Origin: Oxalobacteraceae bacterium OTU3CINTB1
GTDB taxonomy: Bacteria > Pseudomonadota > Gammaproteobacteria > Burkholderiales > Burkholderiaceae_D
Direction of reading: 5' to 3'
Assembly (NCBI GenBank): GCA_024123955.1
Contig: CP099652.1
Coordinates: 3,038,001-3,102,000, forward strand
Length of the DNA: 64,000 nt
This document shows positions 55,049-63,521 of this stretch, piece by piece; position 1 is the stretch's first letter; each line of letters begins with the position of its first letter. The position numbers and the translations under genes are program-made. The notes below the pieces were generated by a model, which was not told where the DNA came from, did not search any database, and saw nothing but the letters and a program-made list of their open reading frames with translations.

Positions 55049-55946
55049 CACGACCTCCCCTGGCGTTGTCGGCTGGTTCGCTGTCGCGGCCCTCGAGGTC
55101 GTTGATCCAGCGTTCCAGCTGGGCAAAGCTCGGTTTGATGTTCAGCGCCACCAGGCGGCGCCCGGCGTCGATCGCCAGCAGCGGCGGTTTGCCGGCCACG
55201 TGCGTGACCAGCACCACCTTGACGGTTTCCTTGTTCGAGCCTTCCGAGTTGACCAGCTGCTTCATCATGTTGCACAGCGGGTCGATCAGGCCGTAGCACA
55301 GGAAAATACCGATGAAGGTACCGACCATGGCCGCGCCGACGTGCTCGGCGATCTCGCCCGAGGTCGCACCTTCGCTCACGGTGCTCATGGTGATCACGAT
55401 GCCCAGCACGGCGGCCAGAATGCCGAAGCCCGGCATCGCCTCGCCGATCTTGCCGAGCGACTTGGCCGGCTGCTCGAGCTCGGTGTGGATCGCTTCCAGT
55501 TCCTGTTCCAGCACGCCTTCCAGCTCGTGGGCGTTGATCTTGCCCATGGCCATCAGGCGGAAGTTGTCGACGATGAAGGCCAGCAATTTGGGTTCTTCCA
55601 GCACGCGCGGATAGCGCTGGAACAGCGGACTGTCCTTGGGCGCCTCGACGTGGGCGTCGAGCGCCTTGAGGCCGCCGGCGGCCAGTTGCAGCAGTTCGTA
55701 CATCAGCAACAGCAGCTGGCGCTGGAATTCGGAGTCGTACTTTTTCTTGGTGACGATTTTTTTAATTTGCGTCATCATTTCCTTGAGCACGTGGGTCGGG
55801 TTGCCGATGACCAGCGCGCCCAGGCCCGAGCCGGCGATGACGATCAACTCGATCGGCTGCCAGATTTGATGGAACGAGCCGCCCATCATGAAGAAGCCGC
55901 CGAAGACGCTGCCTAAAACGATGAGGATGCCGACTATTTGCTGCAT
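55032..55946 (-). CDS. motA: Flagellar motor stator protein MotA (LafT-like)
   Basis: 304 residues with four predicted transmembrane helices: two at the N-terminus (ILIVLGSVFGGFFMMG, ELIVIAGSGLGALVIG) and two after a large cytoplasmic loop (EAMPGFGILAAVLGIVITM, HVGAAMVGTFIGIFLCYGLI). The conserved proline lies in AMPGFG. The loop bears the charged residues that contact FliG. It forms an ion-conducting stator with MotB; the proton type is likely from the motif but not proven. The gene lies 53 bases after the sigma-28 gene, matching the laf order S-T-U. Confidence 0.95.
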   Translation of the reverse strand: MQQIVGILIVLGSVFGGFFMMGGSFHQIWQPIELIVIAGSGLGALVIGNPTHVLKEMMTQIKKIVTKKKYDSEFQRQLLLLMYELLQLAAGGLKALDAHVEAPKDSPLFQRYPRVLEEPKLLAFIVDNFRLMAMGKINAHELEGVLEQELEAIHTELEQPAKSLGKIGEAMPGFGILAAVLGIVITMSTVSEGATSGEIAEHVGAAMVGTFIGIFLCYGLIDPLCNMMKQLVNSEGSNKETVKVVLVTHVAGKPPLLAIDAGRRLVALNIKPSFAQLERWINDLEGRDSEPADNARGGRGAKAA

Positions 55947-55999
55947 GATGATTCGCCTTTCCGCGTCATTGACTAATTCCTGGTGCAGTCCCGAACGAT

Positions 56000-56755
56000 T
56001 CAGGCCTGCAGCACGGCTTTCATTTTGCCCAGCGCCGCCTTGTTGAGCTGACAGACGCGGGCGTCGGTCAGGTCCAGCACGGCAGCGATTTCCTTGTAGC
56101 TGAGCTCAAATTCGTAATACATTTGCACCACCCGCTGTTCGCGCTCGTCGAGCCCGCGCAGCGCCTGTTCCAGGCTGCGGCGCACCATCAGCTGGTCTTC
56201 CGGGCTGGGCGCGCTCTCGTTGCTGACGCTGTCCTGCAGGATCTCGTCGAAACTGGCGATCAGCTCGGCGTTCTCGTCGAGCTGGTAGGCTTGGTAGGCC
56301 TCGGCCGTCAGGCCCAGGCCGGTCGTGATCTCCTGCTCGCTCGGCTCGCGGCCGAGCTTGCGGGTCAGCGCGCGCACCGCGTCGCGCAGCTTATGGCTTT
56401 GCTGGCGCACCGCGCGCGGGCGCCAGTCCTGGCGCCGCAATTCGTCGAGGATGGCGCCGCGGATGCGCAGGCTGGCGTAGCTGCCGAAGCCGCCGTCGGG
56501 CTCGCCGTAACGGCGCAGCGCCTCCAGCAGGCCCATCAGCCCGATCTGCTCCATGTCGTCGCGGTCGATGGCGCCGGCGACCTGCGAATTGAGCTGGCGC
56601 ACGATGCGCTTGACCAGCGGCGCATAGGCGAGCAGATACTTTTGCTCGTCGGCCGCACTGTGCATGACCGGCGCCTTGCCGTCTTCACTGTAGCCTTCGG
56701 CATAAGTTTCCGCATACTGCTCTGTGTAGGCCATGCCCGCTCCGCTTGTGTTCAT
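56000..56755 (-). CDS. fliA: Flagellar sigma factor FliA (sigma-28, LafS-like)
   Basis: 251 residues. Region 2: YLLAYAPLVKRIVRQLNSQ, DDMEQIGLMGLLEALRRY, FGSYASLRIRGAILDELRRQ. Region 3 follows, then region 4: LDEREQRVVQMYYEFELSYK and EIAAVLDLTDARVCQLNKAA. It directs RNA polymerase to late flagellar promoters and is restrained by FlgM. The start at 56755 is 12 bases after the fliL stop; an ATG at 56734 has a better GGAG RBS. Its position between fliL and motA is that of LafS in lateral systems, which supports a dedicated regulon. Confidence 0.93.
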   Translation of the reverse strand: MNTSGAGMAYTEQYAETYAEGYSEDGKAPVMHSAADEQKYLLAYAPLVKRIVRQLNSQVAGAIDRDDMEQIGLMGLLEALRRYGEPDGGFGSYASLRIRGAILDELRRQDWRPRAVRQQSHKLRDAVRALTRKLGREPSEQEITTGLGLTAEAYQAYQLDENAELIASFDEILQDSVSNESAPSPEDQLMVRRSLEQALRGLDEREQRVVQMYYEFELSYKEIAAVLDLTDARVCQLNKAALGKMKAVLQA

Positions 56756-56767
56756 GCCCGGTCCGGC

Positions 56768-57277
56768 TTACTCAATGATGAGTTTGCCGATCATGACTTC
56801 GGAAAATGGTTTTTCCCGGCCTTCCTGCTCGTACGTTTCGTCGAAGGCCTTGTTCAATTCGTTGGCGAACTGGTCGATCGTCATCACTTGCGCGGTCGCC
56901 ATCGGCAAATTCGACAGGGTGCGCACGGCAACGCTGCGCAGCATCGGCAAGTGTTCCTTGGCTTCCTTCTCCAGCTTGGCGTTGGTGGTGATCACCAGGT
57001 CGGCCGACATGTAGTGGGCCGAGGTGTCGGTCGGCACCCGCTTGAGCATGATGATGACCTTGTCGACCGTCAGGTACTTCGGCGGCGTTTCATCCTTTTT
57101 CTCTTCCTTCTTGGCCTTCTTGGCCTTGGCTTCCTTGCCGTCCTTGCCGCCCTTGGCGTCGTGTTCCTCGGCGGCGGCCTCGTCGCCCTTGGACATGTAC
57201 CACACCGCGCCGCCGGCGACGGCGGCGCCGACCACCGCCACTAGGGCGAACGCGACAATCATTTTCATGTTCTTCAT
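56768..57277 (-). CDS. fliL: Flagellar basal-body-associated protein FliL
   Basis: 169 residues: a single N-terminal membrane helix (about 5-27, VAFALVAVVGAAVAGGAVWY), a long Lys/Glu-rich linker (about 35-65), then the periplasmic FliL domain with YLTVDKVIIMLKRV and TLSNLPMATAQVMTIDQF. FliL surrounds and supports the stator. It is seven bases after fliK. Confidence 0.92.
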   Translation of the reverse strand: MKNMKMIVAFALVAVVGAAVAGGAVWYMSKGDEAAAEEHDAKGGKDGKEAKAKKAKKEEKKDETPPKYLTVDKVIIMLKRVPTDTSAHYMSADLVITTNAKLEKEAKEHLPMLRSVAVRTLSNLPMATAQVMTIDQFANELNKAFDETYEQEGREKPFSEVMIGKLIIE

Positions 57278-57284
57278 CTACTGA

Positions 57285-58739
57285 TTACTCCTGCTCGGAC
57301 GTCATGGCAAAGAGGGAGGCGGCGCCGTCCTCGGACAGCGCGCGGCCCGGCGCGCGGCCGTTGTCCTGGTCGCGCTGCTGGCCGTTGCGTCCGCCGCCGT
57401 CGGCCTGGGCTTGCGCGCGGCTCGACGACACCGTCACGGCGACGTCGCCGAACTGGCGCGTGGACAGGTCCTGGCGCACGCTGTCGCCGATGGTGTTGAG
57501 CTGGCGTAGCACTTCGCTGTTGTTGGCCGACAGGTTCACTTGCAGCGAACCGGCGCTGTGGCGGATGGAGATCTCGATGCTGCCCATGTTGGGCGGTTCC
57601 AGGCGGATCACCGCGTGGTCGTTGTTGCGCTGGAGGTTGAGCTGCAGGCGGTCGCCCAGCGCCTGGCGCAGCGGCTGCTGCCACTGTTCCGGCGTGCCGG
57701 CGAGCTTGACGGTGGCGCCGGCGGCGGACGGGGCGGCGGGCGCGCCCGCCGTCAAGCCGGCGCCGGCGGTGGTGGCCGCCGGCGTGGCGGCCGTGGCGCG
57801 GGTCTCGTCTTTCGTTACGGCGGCGTTGGCCATTGGCGCGGCGGCGCTGTCTGCGCGCTGGCCGGCTGCCGCTTCGGCGCCACGCGGCAGTGCGCGCGGT
57901 GCCGGACCGGCGTTGGCCGTTTGTGGGACGGCCGCGTCGATCGCCGGCGCAGGAGCGGCATCGGCGCCGGGCGCGTCCGCCTTGGTTTGCTGGGCAATGG
58001 CGGGCAGGGCGGCGCCGTTGGGCAAGCCCTGGGCGGTGGCGCCGGCCGTGGCTTGCAGCTGGGCGGCGGCCAGCGCGGCGGCGGCATCGGCGGCCGGCTG
58101 CGGCGCGACGACGTTGACGGCCACGCTGGCGGCGGCCAGGTTCAGGCGCGTGGCCGAGTTGCTCAGCGTGGAGACGGCGCTGACCGTCTCGCCGCGGGCG
58201 TCGGCGGCCATGGCCAGCGTGCCGCCGGGGGCGGCGCCGGCGTTGAGCATCGAGGCGAGCATGGCCGGCAGCGTGTCGGCGCCCGTCGCGGCGGCGTGGT
58301 CGGCGCTTGCGCTGGCGGTTGTGTCGCTTGCAGCGGCGGCCGGCGCGGCGGCATCGTCCTGGCTGGCGGCGGCCGGGTCACCCATATTGAGCAGGTAGGC
58401 GAACGGCGCCACCACCGGGGTGTCGGCGCTGGGCTCGTCGGTCGGTTCGGCGGCCTGGCCGGTCTTGCCGGATTGCGTGGTCTTGGCCGCTTGCGTGCCC
58501 GCGCCGGACTGGGCGCTTTTGGCCGGGGCCGGGCCGGACGGCGATCTGGCCGGCCCGGCCTGGCCCGTCGTTGCGTTGGACGCGGTCGCGTTGCGCTGGG
58601 CCGGCTGCCTGGCGGGGGGGGCGCTGTTGCCGGCGCGCTCCTGCTGGCCGCGATTGGCGGCGACCGGCGCGGCGAAATCGGCTTTGGCGGCCTGGTCGGC
58701 GGCGCTGGCGTGGTTGACGCGGTTCATAGTGATGCTCAT
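57285..58739 (-). CDS. fliK: Flagellar hook-length control protein FliK
   Basis: 484 residues. About 370 residues of Ala/Pro/Thr-rich, disordered sequence serve as the ruler region. The C-terminal hook-length domain is clear: EQWQQPLRQALGDRLQLNLQ, VIRLEPPNMGSIEISIRHSA and SNNSEVLRQLNTIG-like pattern (ANNSEVLRQLNTIGDSVRQD). FliK measures the hook and switches export specificity through FlhB. The start at 58739 (MSITMNRVNH) overlaps the fliT stop by four bases; the longer frame is inside fliT. Confidence 0.92.
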   Translation of the reverse strand: MSITMNRVNHASAADQAAKADFAAPVAANRGQQERAGNSAPPARQPAQRNATASNATTGQAGPARSPSGPAPAKSAQSGAGTQAAKTTQSGKTGQAAEPTDEPSADTPVVAPFAYLLNMGDPAAASQDDAAAPAAAASDTTASASADHAAATGADTLPAMLASMLNAGAAPGGTLAMAADARGETVSAVSTLSNSATRLNLAAASVAVNVVAPQPAADAAAALAAAQLQATAGATAQGLPNGAALPAIAQQTKADAPGADAAPAPAIDAAVPQTANAGPAPRALPRGAEAAAGQRADSAAAPMANAAVTKDETRATAATPAATTAGAGLTAGAPAAPSAAGATVKLAGTPEQWQQPLRQALGDRLQLNLQRNNDHAVIRLEPPNMGSIEISIRHSAGSLQVNLSANNSEVLRQLNTIGDSVRQDLSTRQFGDVAVTVSSSRAQAQADGGGRNGQQRDQDNGRAPGRALSEDGAASLFAMTSEQE

Positions 58740-59053
58740 GCTTGAATTCCGTTTTCTGCTTGTTCGCTGTCGAGGGCGTAGGCCAGCCACCCCTCCTTGT
58801 TTGCCTGCATTTCGTTCAGACGACGCCCCAGGTCTTCGGTGGCGAGGTCGCAACGCTGTACCGCTTCCTGATGCATTTCATGCAAGGCCGACAGGGCGGC
58901 CCGTTCGGCGCCGCTCCATTTGCCCTGCGCCGCCATGTGCGGCAAGGTCGACGCCACCAGCGTGTTGATCGCCGCCAGCAGCTTCCAATCCTCGGCGGCG
59001 ATGGCGGCGTTCATTTTCTTTGCCATCTGCAGCAATGTCGCTTGCCTATCCAT
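58736..59053 (-). CDS. fliT: Flagellar chaperone FliT-like (LafD position)
   Basis: 105 residues, helical, acidic. AIAAEDWKLLAAINTLVAST and LGRRLNEMQANKEGWLAYAL fit FliT-like chaperones. FliT binds the FliD cap protein and FlhDC or FliI in other bacteria. The identification relies on size, helix pattern and position between fliS and fliK, the place of lafD in lateral clusters; the sequence is diverged. It overlaps fliS by eight bases and fliK by four. Confidence 0.75.
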   Translation of the reverse strand: MDRQATLLQMAKKMNAAIAAEDWKLLAAINTLVASTLPHMAAQGKWSGAERAALSALHEMHQEAVQRCDLATEDLGRRLNEMQANKEGWLAYALDSEQAENGIQA

Positions 59054-59435
59054 TTTTGGCCTGCACGCCCAGCCAGCCTTTTTTGATGGTCGTCAGTAAA
59101 GTGGTCACCTCGTCGATGACGGCCGGGTCCAGGCTGACGCCGGCGGTGTAGAGGCGGCCCGCGCAGTAGTCGTACAGGCGGCCGAGGTTTTCGACCACCT
59201 CGCCGCCGTTGTCGAAGTCCAGCGAGCTCGACAGACCATTGATGATGTCGGTGCACTTGTTCAGGCTGACAGCCTTGAGCTCGTAGCGCTTGCCGACGAT
59301 GTGGCCGCGCGCGCGCGCCAGCTCCTCGAGCAAGCCGTCGGTCAGCACCAGCACCAGTTCGATCGGCGACGCCCGTGCCACCTGGGCGTCCAGATTGGTG
59401 GAGTGGTAACTGCTATAAGCTTCATGGTTCAACAT
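59046..59435 (-). CDS. fliS: Flagellin export chaperone FliS
   Basis: 129 residues with FliS signatures: YSSYHSTNLDAQVARASPIE, LVLVLTDGLLEELARARGHI and the C-terminal LDPAVIDEVTTLLTTIKKGW. FliS keeps flagellin monomers soluble before export, so a flagellin for this system should exist outside the window. The start at 59435 (MLNHEAYS) is preferred over 59468. It lies 58 bases after fliD, with a hairpin between them. Confidence 0.9.
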   Translation of the reverse strand: MLNHEAYSSYHSTNLDAQVARASPIELVLVLTDGLLEELARARGHIVGKRYELKAVSLNKCTDIINGLSSSLDFDNGGEVVENLGRLYDYCAGRLYTAGVSLDPAVIDEVTTLLTTIKKGWLGVQAKNG

Positions 59436-59459
59436 GGGATTCACCGTACGGGTAAGTAT

Positions 59460-59479
59460 CCGCGGCACGATTGCCGCGG
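59460..59479. repeat. Perfect GC-rich hairpin between fliD and fliS
   Basis: ccgcggca/tgccgcgg with a four-base cgat loop. No T-tract follows on the minus strand, so it is not a typical terminator. It could reduce read-through from fliD or stabilise an mRNA end. Confidence 0.5.
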
Positions 59480-59493
59480 CGATAAGTGGGTTG

Positions 59494-60888
59494 CTAGCTA
59501 TTGCTGTCCGACGAGAACATCGCCGTGAACATGTTCGACGTCGACGTCATTGACGCCTGCAGCGTCTGCAGCGCGGTAAATTGCGCCAGGTAGCGCTCGT
59601 AGGCGTTGGTGAACTGGTTTTCCAGCGTCGCCAGGCGGTCCGTGACGGCGTTTTGCTCCTTGGTCGTCTGCTGCTGGCGGGCGCCGATGAAGCCGTTGGT
59701 GGCGTTGGTCCAGCTCGACACGAGCTTGTTCATCGTGCCCAGCACGCCGGTGCCGGCGTTGGTGCCGACGCCGGTCTTGCCGAACAGCGTGTCGAGCGCG
59801 GCCGGATTGTTGCCGACGGCCTTGTTCAGGCGGGCGGTGTCGAGCGTGAGCATGCCGTCGCGTCCGGCCGCGATGCCGAAGGTGACCAGCGACTGGCCGC
59901 CGGTGGCCGAGCGCAGCGCCGCGCCGAGGCGGTCGCGCAGCGAGGCCAGCCCGGCGTCGCCGTGCAGCGCGGCGTCCGCGCCCTGGGCGCCCTCGGCGCC
60001 CGAGCTGGTCAGCGTGTTCATCACGCCCAGCAGGGTGTTGTAGGCGGTCACGAAGGTCTGGACGTTGGCGGCGGTGCCGCCGCTGTCGGCGCCCACGGTG
60101 AGGGTCACCGGCGCGGCGTTGGCCGCTTGCGCCTGCGCCACCGTGAAGCTGATGTCGTCGATGGCGGTGATGGTGTTCGAGGCCTGCTCGATCTTGGTGC
60201 CGTTCTGGCCGCCGATCCAGACGATGGCGTTGCTGGCGGCGCGCAGCACCGTCTTGGCCGACAGGTCGGACTGCAGCGCCGAGTCGCCCAGGCCGGCGAC
60301 GTCGATCGACGCGACGGCGTTGTCGGCGCCGGTCTTGGTCGACGTCAGCACCAGCTTGGAGACGCCGTTGATCGTCATCGTCGATGCCGAGATGCGCGAG
60401 TTGTTGGTGGCGGCGACGTTGACGGCGGCGGCGATTTCCCTGGCGGTGAGCTTGCCGTCCATGTCGCTGTCGGCGCTGGTCAGCGTGACCTGGAAGCTCG
60501 AGCCGTCGGCCAGCGCGATCTTGAGCGAGCCGGCATTGGTGGCGGTGCTGTCGGCAACGTTATAGGAGACCTGGCCGGCCGTGGCCAGCTGTTCGACGTA
60601 GAACGAATAGGTGCCGGCGACGGCCTTCGAGTTGGCGCTGGCGGTGGCGACCGCCGTGTTGCTCATGGTCGCTGTGTTGGCCGTCACCGTCTTGGTGCCC
60701 GAGGTCAGGCCGGACAGCGCGCCCTGGAACGCGCTCAGCGCCGAACCGAGGGCCGACAGCGCGCTCGAGGTGGCCTTGGCCTCGGCCGCCTGCGCGTCGA
60801 GGATCGCCTTGGTCGGGCCGACGTAGGCGTTGGCCAGGTTGGTGGCGGTGGTTTTCGGGTCGTAGGTCGGACTGCTGATGACTGCCAT
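59494..60888 (-). CDS. fliD: Flagellar filament cap protein FliD, with an EF-hand-like loop
   Basis: 464 residues. The N-terminus (TTATNLANAYVGPTKAILDA) and C-terminus (LENQFTNAYERYLAQFTALQ) have the coiled D0 helices of FliD (HAP2). The middle contains flagellin-IN-like modules. Residues 140-151 read DSDMDGKLTARE, a complete EF-hand loop with Asp at 1, 3 and 5, Gly at 6, Thr at 9 and Glu at 12, so calcium may bind there. FliD caps the filament and guides flagellin folding. The gene starts after a 178-base gap from fliJ that holds no flagellin gene. It heads the fliD-S-T-K-L-A-motAB run. Confidence 0.92.
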   Translation of the reverse strand: MAVISSPTYDPKTTATNLANAYVGPTKAILDAQAAEAKATSSALSALGSALSAFQGALSGLTSGTKTVTANTATMSNTAVATASANSKAVAGTYSFYVEQLATAGQVSYNVADSTATNAGSLKIALADGSSFQVTLTSADSDMDGKLTAREIAAAVNVAATNNSRISASTMTINGVSKLVLTSTKTGADNAVASIDVAGLGDSALQSDLSAKTVLRAASNAIVWIGGQNGTKIEQASNTITAIDDISFTVAQAQAANAAPVTLTVGADSGGTAANVQTFVTAYNTLLGVMNTLTSSGAEGAQGADAALHGDAGLASLRDRLGAALRSATGGQSLVTFGIAAGRDGMLTLDTARLNKAVGNNPAALDTLFGKTGVGTNAGTGVLGTMNKLVSSWTNATNGFIGARQQQTTKEQNAVTDRLATLENQFTNAYERYLAQFTALQTLQASMTSTSNMFTAMFSSDSNS

Positions 60889-61066
60889 GATCTTGCTCCT
60901 GGAAAGGATGAATGAAGTGTACCTTGATACAAGGCGACCCTAATCGTTTCCGTATGAAAATATTTCTAACTTTTTTTTTGGTGTTGCAAATGTGTCGCGC
61001 AGCGCTGGAATGTGTCCTGAAGGCTATCGATGACGCGGCGACAACAGAGCTGACAAGGCGTCAAGA

Positions 61067-61507
61067 TTACCCGGGGATTTTTTGCCCGCGCAGCCAGGCC
61101 TGGGTTGCCAGGTCGTCATGCTGCTTGCGCTCCTTGGCGTCCTTTTCCTTGAGCACCACCTTCTGTTGCGTCACCAGCACCTTGCCCAGCACCTCGCGCT
61201 TGGCCCAGGCGGCGTTGAGCGCCTGTTGCGACACCGCCATGTCGGCCTCGTGCATGTGCAGGTCGAGCCGGTGGCTGTCGACCATTTGCATCACGGCCTG
61301 CTTGTAGTCGCCGCAATTGCCGGCCAGGGCCGGGTGCAGGTTGCCGCTGGCGCCGCTATTCGTATACAGCCCGGTCAGGCGGTCGAGGTTTTTCTGGTAG
61401 CGGTCGCGCAAGTTTTGCTTTTCGGCCATCTCGGTCTGCAGCTTCTCGACCTCGGTGTTGCGCAGCGCGACCAGGGTGGTCAGGTTACGGATGTTGTTGT
61501 GGCTCAT
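61067..61507 (-). CDS. fliJ: Flagellar export protein FliJ
   Basis: 146 residues, almost wholly coiled-coil: NTEVEKLQTEMAEKQNLRDR at the N-terminal end and QQKVVLKEKDAKERKQHDDL at the C-terminal end. FliJ is the central stalk of the FliI ATPase ring and escorts export chaperones. Sequence is diverged, so the call leans on position and helix pattern. It overlaps fliI by four bases (ATGA). Confidence 0.85.
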   Translation of the reverse strand: MSHNNIRNLTTLVALRNTEVEKLQTEMAEKQNLRDRYQKNLDRLTGLYTNSGASGNLHPALAGNCGDYKQAVMQMVDSHRLDLHMHEADMAVSQQALNAAWAKREVLGKVLVTQQKVVLKEKDAKERKQHDDLATQAWLRGQKIPG

Positions 61508-62814
61508 GTCATCAGCTTTTCAAGTTCACTTACGCACGGCGCGAACGGCGCTTCTTCCTTGGTGCCCTGGCACAGAAAATCTTCCACTTTCGGGTGCAGC
61601 ATGACCGCCTTGTCGGTGATCGGATCGGCGCCGGGCACGTAGGCGCCCAGCGGGATCAGGTCGCGCACGCGGTTGTGGCGCGCCATGCTCGACTTGAGCG
61701 CGCGCGCGGCCAGCATGTGTTCCTGCGTGATAACCTGGCTCATGCAGCGGCTGATGGAGGCGCCGATGTCGATCGCCGGATAGTGGCCGCGCTCGGCCAG
61801 CTCGCGGGTGAGCACGATATGGCCGTCGAGCACGGCGCGGGCGGTGTCGACCACCGGGTCCTGCTGGTCGTCGCCCTCGGCCAGCACGGTGTAGATCGCG
61901 CTCATCGAGCCGGTCTGGTTCTCGCCGTTGCCGGCCGATTCGACCAATTGCGGCAGCGCCGAGAACACCGACGGCGGATAGCCCTTGGTGGCCGGCGGCT
62001 CGCCCAGCGCCAGCGCCACCTCGCGCATCGCCATCGCGTAGCGCGTGAGCGAATCGACCAGCAGCAGCACGTTCTTGCCCTGGTCGCGGTAGTGGGCCGC
62101 GATCGAATGGCACAATTCGGTGGCCATGATGCGCATCAGCGGGCTTTCGTCGGCCGGGGCGATCACCAGCACCGCCTTGGCCAGGCCGTCCTTGCCGAGC
62201 GACATGTCGACAAATTCGCGCACCTCGCGCGAACGCTCGCCGATCAGGCCCACCACCACCACGTCGGCCACGGTCTGGCGGGTCATCAGGCCCAGCAGCA
62301 CGGACTTGCCGACGCCGGAACCGGCCATCAGGCCGACCCGCTGGCCCTTGCCCAGGGTCAGCATGGAGTTGATGGCGCGCACGCCGACGTCGAGCGGCTC
62401 GGTGACCGGTTTTTTCTTCAGGGGATGCACGCGCGGCGGCTGCGACTCGAGCGGAAAGTCGCCGGTCAGCTTGCCCAGGCCGTCGATCGGTTCGCCCAGG
62501 CCGTTGACCATGCGCCCGAGCCAACTCGAGCCGATTTGCAGGCTGATTTTTTCGGGGGAGGGCAGCACGCGGGCGCCGGTGGTCAGCCCGACCGCTTTTT
62601 TGAACGGCATCAAAAAGGAAAGCTTGTCGCGAAAGCCAACGACTTGCGCGTCGAGCCATTCGCCGCTGACTGTCTCGATTTGGCAACGCTGGCCGGTGTG
62701 CAGCGGGCACCCGGCGGCCTCGAGCAGCAAGCCGGACGCGCCCACCAGGCGGCCCGTCGGGGTCGCCATGGGCACGGAGCCCAGCTCAAGGTTGCGTAAC
62801 GCGTCAGCGATCAC
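61504..62814 (-). CDS. fliI: Flagellum-specific ATPase FliI
   Basis: 436 residues. Walker A is GSGVGKS (165-171), and VLLLVDSLTRYAMAMREVAL gives Walker B and the family motif. FSALPQLVESAGNG, IYTVLAEGDDQQDPVVDTAR and HIVLTRELAERGHYPAIDI follow the F1-beta-like fold. FliI energises type III export of rod, hook and filament proteins. It overlaps fliH and fliJ by four bases each, so translation is coupled. Confidence 0.96.
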   Translation of the reverse strand: MIADALRNLELGSVPMATPTGRLVGASGLLLEAAGCPLHTGQRCQIETVSGEWLDAQVVGFRDKLSFLMPFKKAVGLTTGARVLPSPEKISLQIGSSWLGRMVNGLGEPIDGLGKLTGDFPLESQPPRVHPLKKKPVTEPLDVGVRAINSMLTLGKGQRVGLMAGSGVGKSVLLGLMTRQTVADVVVVGLIGERSREVREFVDMSLGKDGLAKAVLVIAPADESPLMRIMATELCHSIAAHYRDQGKNVLLLVDSLTRYAMAMREVALALGEPPATKGYPPSVFSALPQLVESAGNGENQTGSMSAIYTVLAEGDDQQDPVVDTARAVLDGHIVLTRELAERGHYPAIDIGASISRCMSQVITQEHMLAARALKSSMARHNRVRDLIPLGAYVPGADPITDKAVMLHPKVEDFLCQGTKEEAPFAPCVSELEKLMT

Positions 62815-63521
62815 TCTTCCGTCTCCGTTTCGTCGCCGCCGTCGGCCGCCTGCAATTGATTATCGACCTGTTCCATGACAGCGGCAAGACGTTGATGACA
62901 TCCGGCATCGACTTCGTTATCGCCAGCCTTGATGCGGCACTCGCCCACTTCCAGGCGGGCGTCGGGGATCAGGTTCCAGCGCTTGGAGCGTTTCGGATCG
63001 AGCTCGGCGATGCGTTTCAATTCCTCCGGGTTGAGGAAGACGTCGATCTCTTCGCGCGTCGGTGGCATCGATGCCAACGTTTCCTCGACCAGGGCCATCA
63101 GCTGCACCGGCTGCAGGGCCAGTTCGGCGCGGATCACCTGGCGCGCCACCTTGGCCACCAGGTCGACCACTTCCTTGCGCTGGGCGGCGCGGTAGTCCGA
63201 GCGCAGCTTCTTCAAACTTTTGAGCATGGCGTCGACCGGGCGCGCCATCTGGTCGTAGGCGACCAGGGTTTCGTGGCGGCCTTCCTCGCGGCCCTGTTCC
63301 TGGCCGGCGGTGCGGCCGGCCTCGAAGCCGTCCTCCTGGCCGCGCGCCATGCCGATCTCGTAACCGTCGCGCTGGCCTTGTTCAAAACCCTCGCTGACCG
63401 ACGCCGCCCACTGGGCGCCGCCGTCGCCGCCCTGGCCGTGGCTTTGCGCCACGGCGCGCTGGTGGGCGAGGTTGGTGAACTGGGCCAGCGGCGGAAAGCG
63501 GTAGGCACGGAACTGCTTCAT
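62811..63521 (-). CDS. fliH: Flagellar assembly protein FliH
   Basis: 236 residues. The N-terminal MKQFRAYRFPPLAQF is a common FliH start. Gly-repeat heptads of the GxxxG type (EGFEQGQRDGYEIGMARGQE, GFEAGRTAGQEQGREEG) follow, then the FliI-binding C-terminal half (VAKVARQVIRAELALQPVQL). FliH regulates FliI and links it to the C ring. ATG at 63521 overlaps the fliG stop (ATGA); the longer frame inside fliG is rejected. Confidence 0.92.
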   Translation of the reverse strand: MKQFRAYRFPPLAQFTNLAHQRAVAQSHGQGGDGGAQWAASVSEGFEQGQRDGYEIGMARGQEDGFEAGRTAGQEQGREEGRHETLVAYDQMARPVDAMLKSLKKLRSDYRAAQRKEVVDLVAKVARQVIRAELALQPVQLMALVEETLASMPPTREEIDVFLNPEELKRIAELDPKRSKRWNLIPDARLEVGECRIKAGDNEVDAGCHQRLAAVMEQVDNQLQAADGGDETETEE

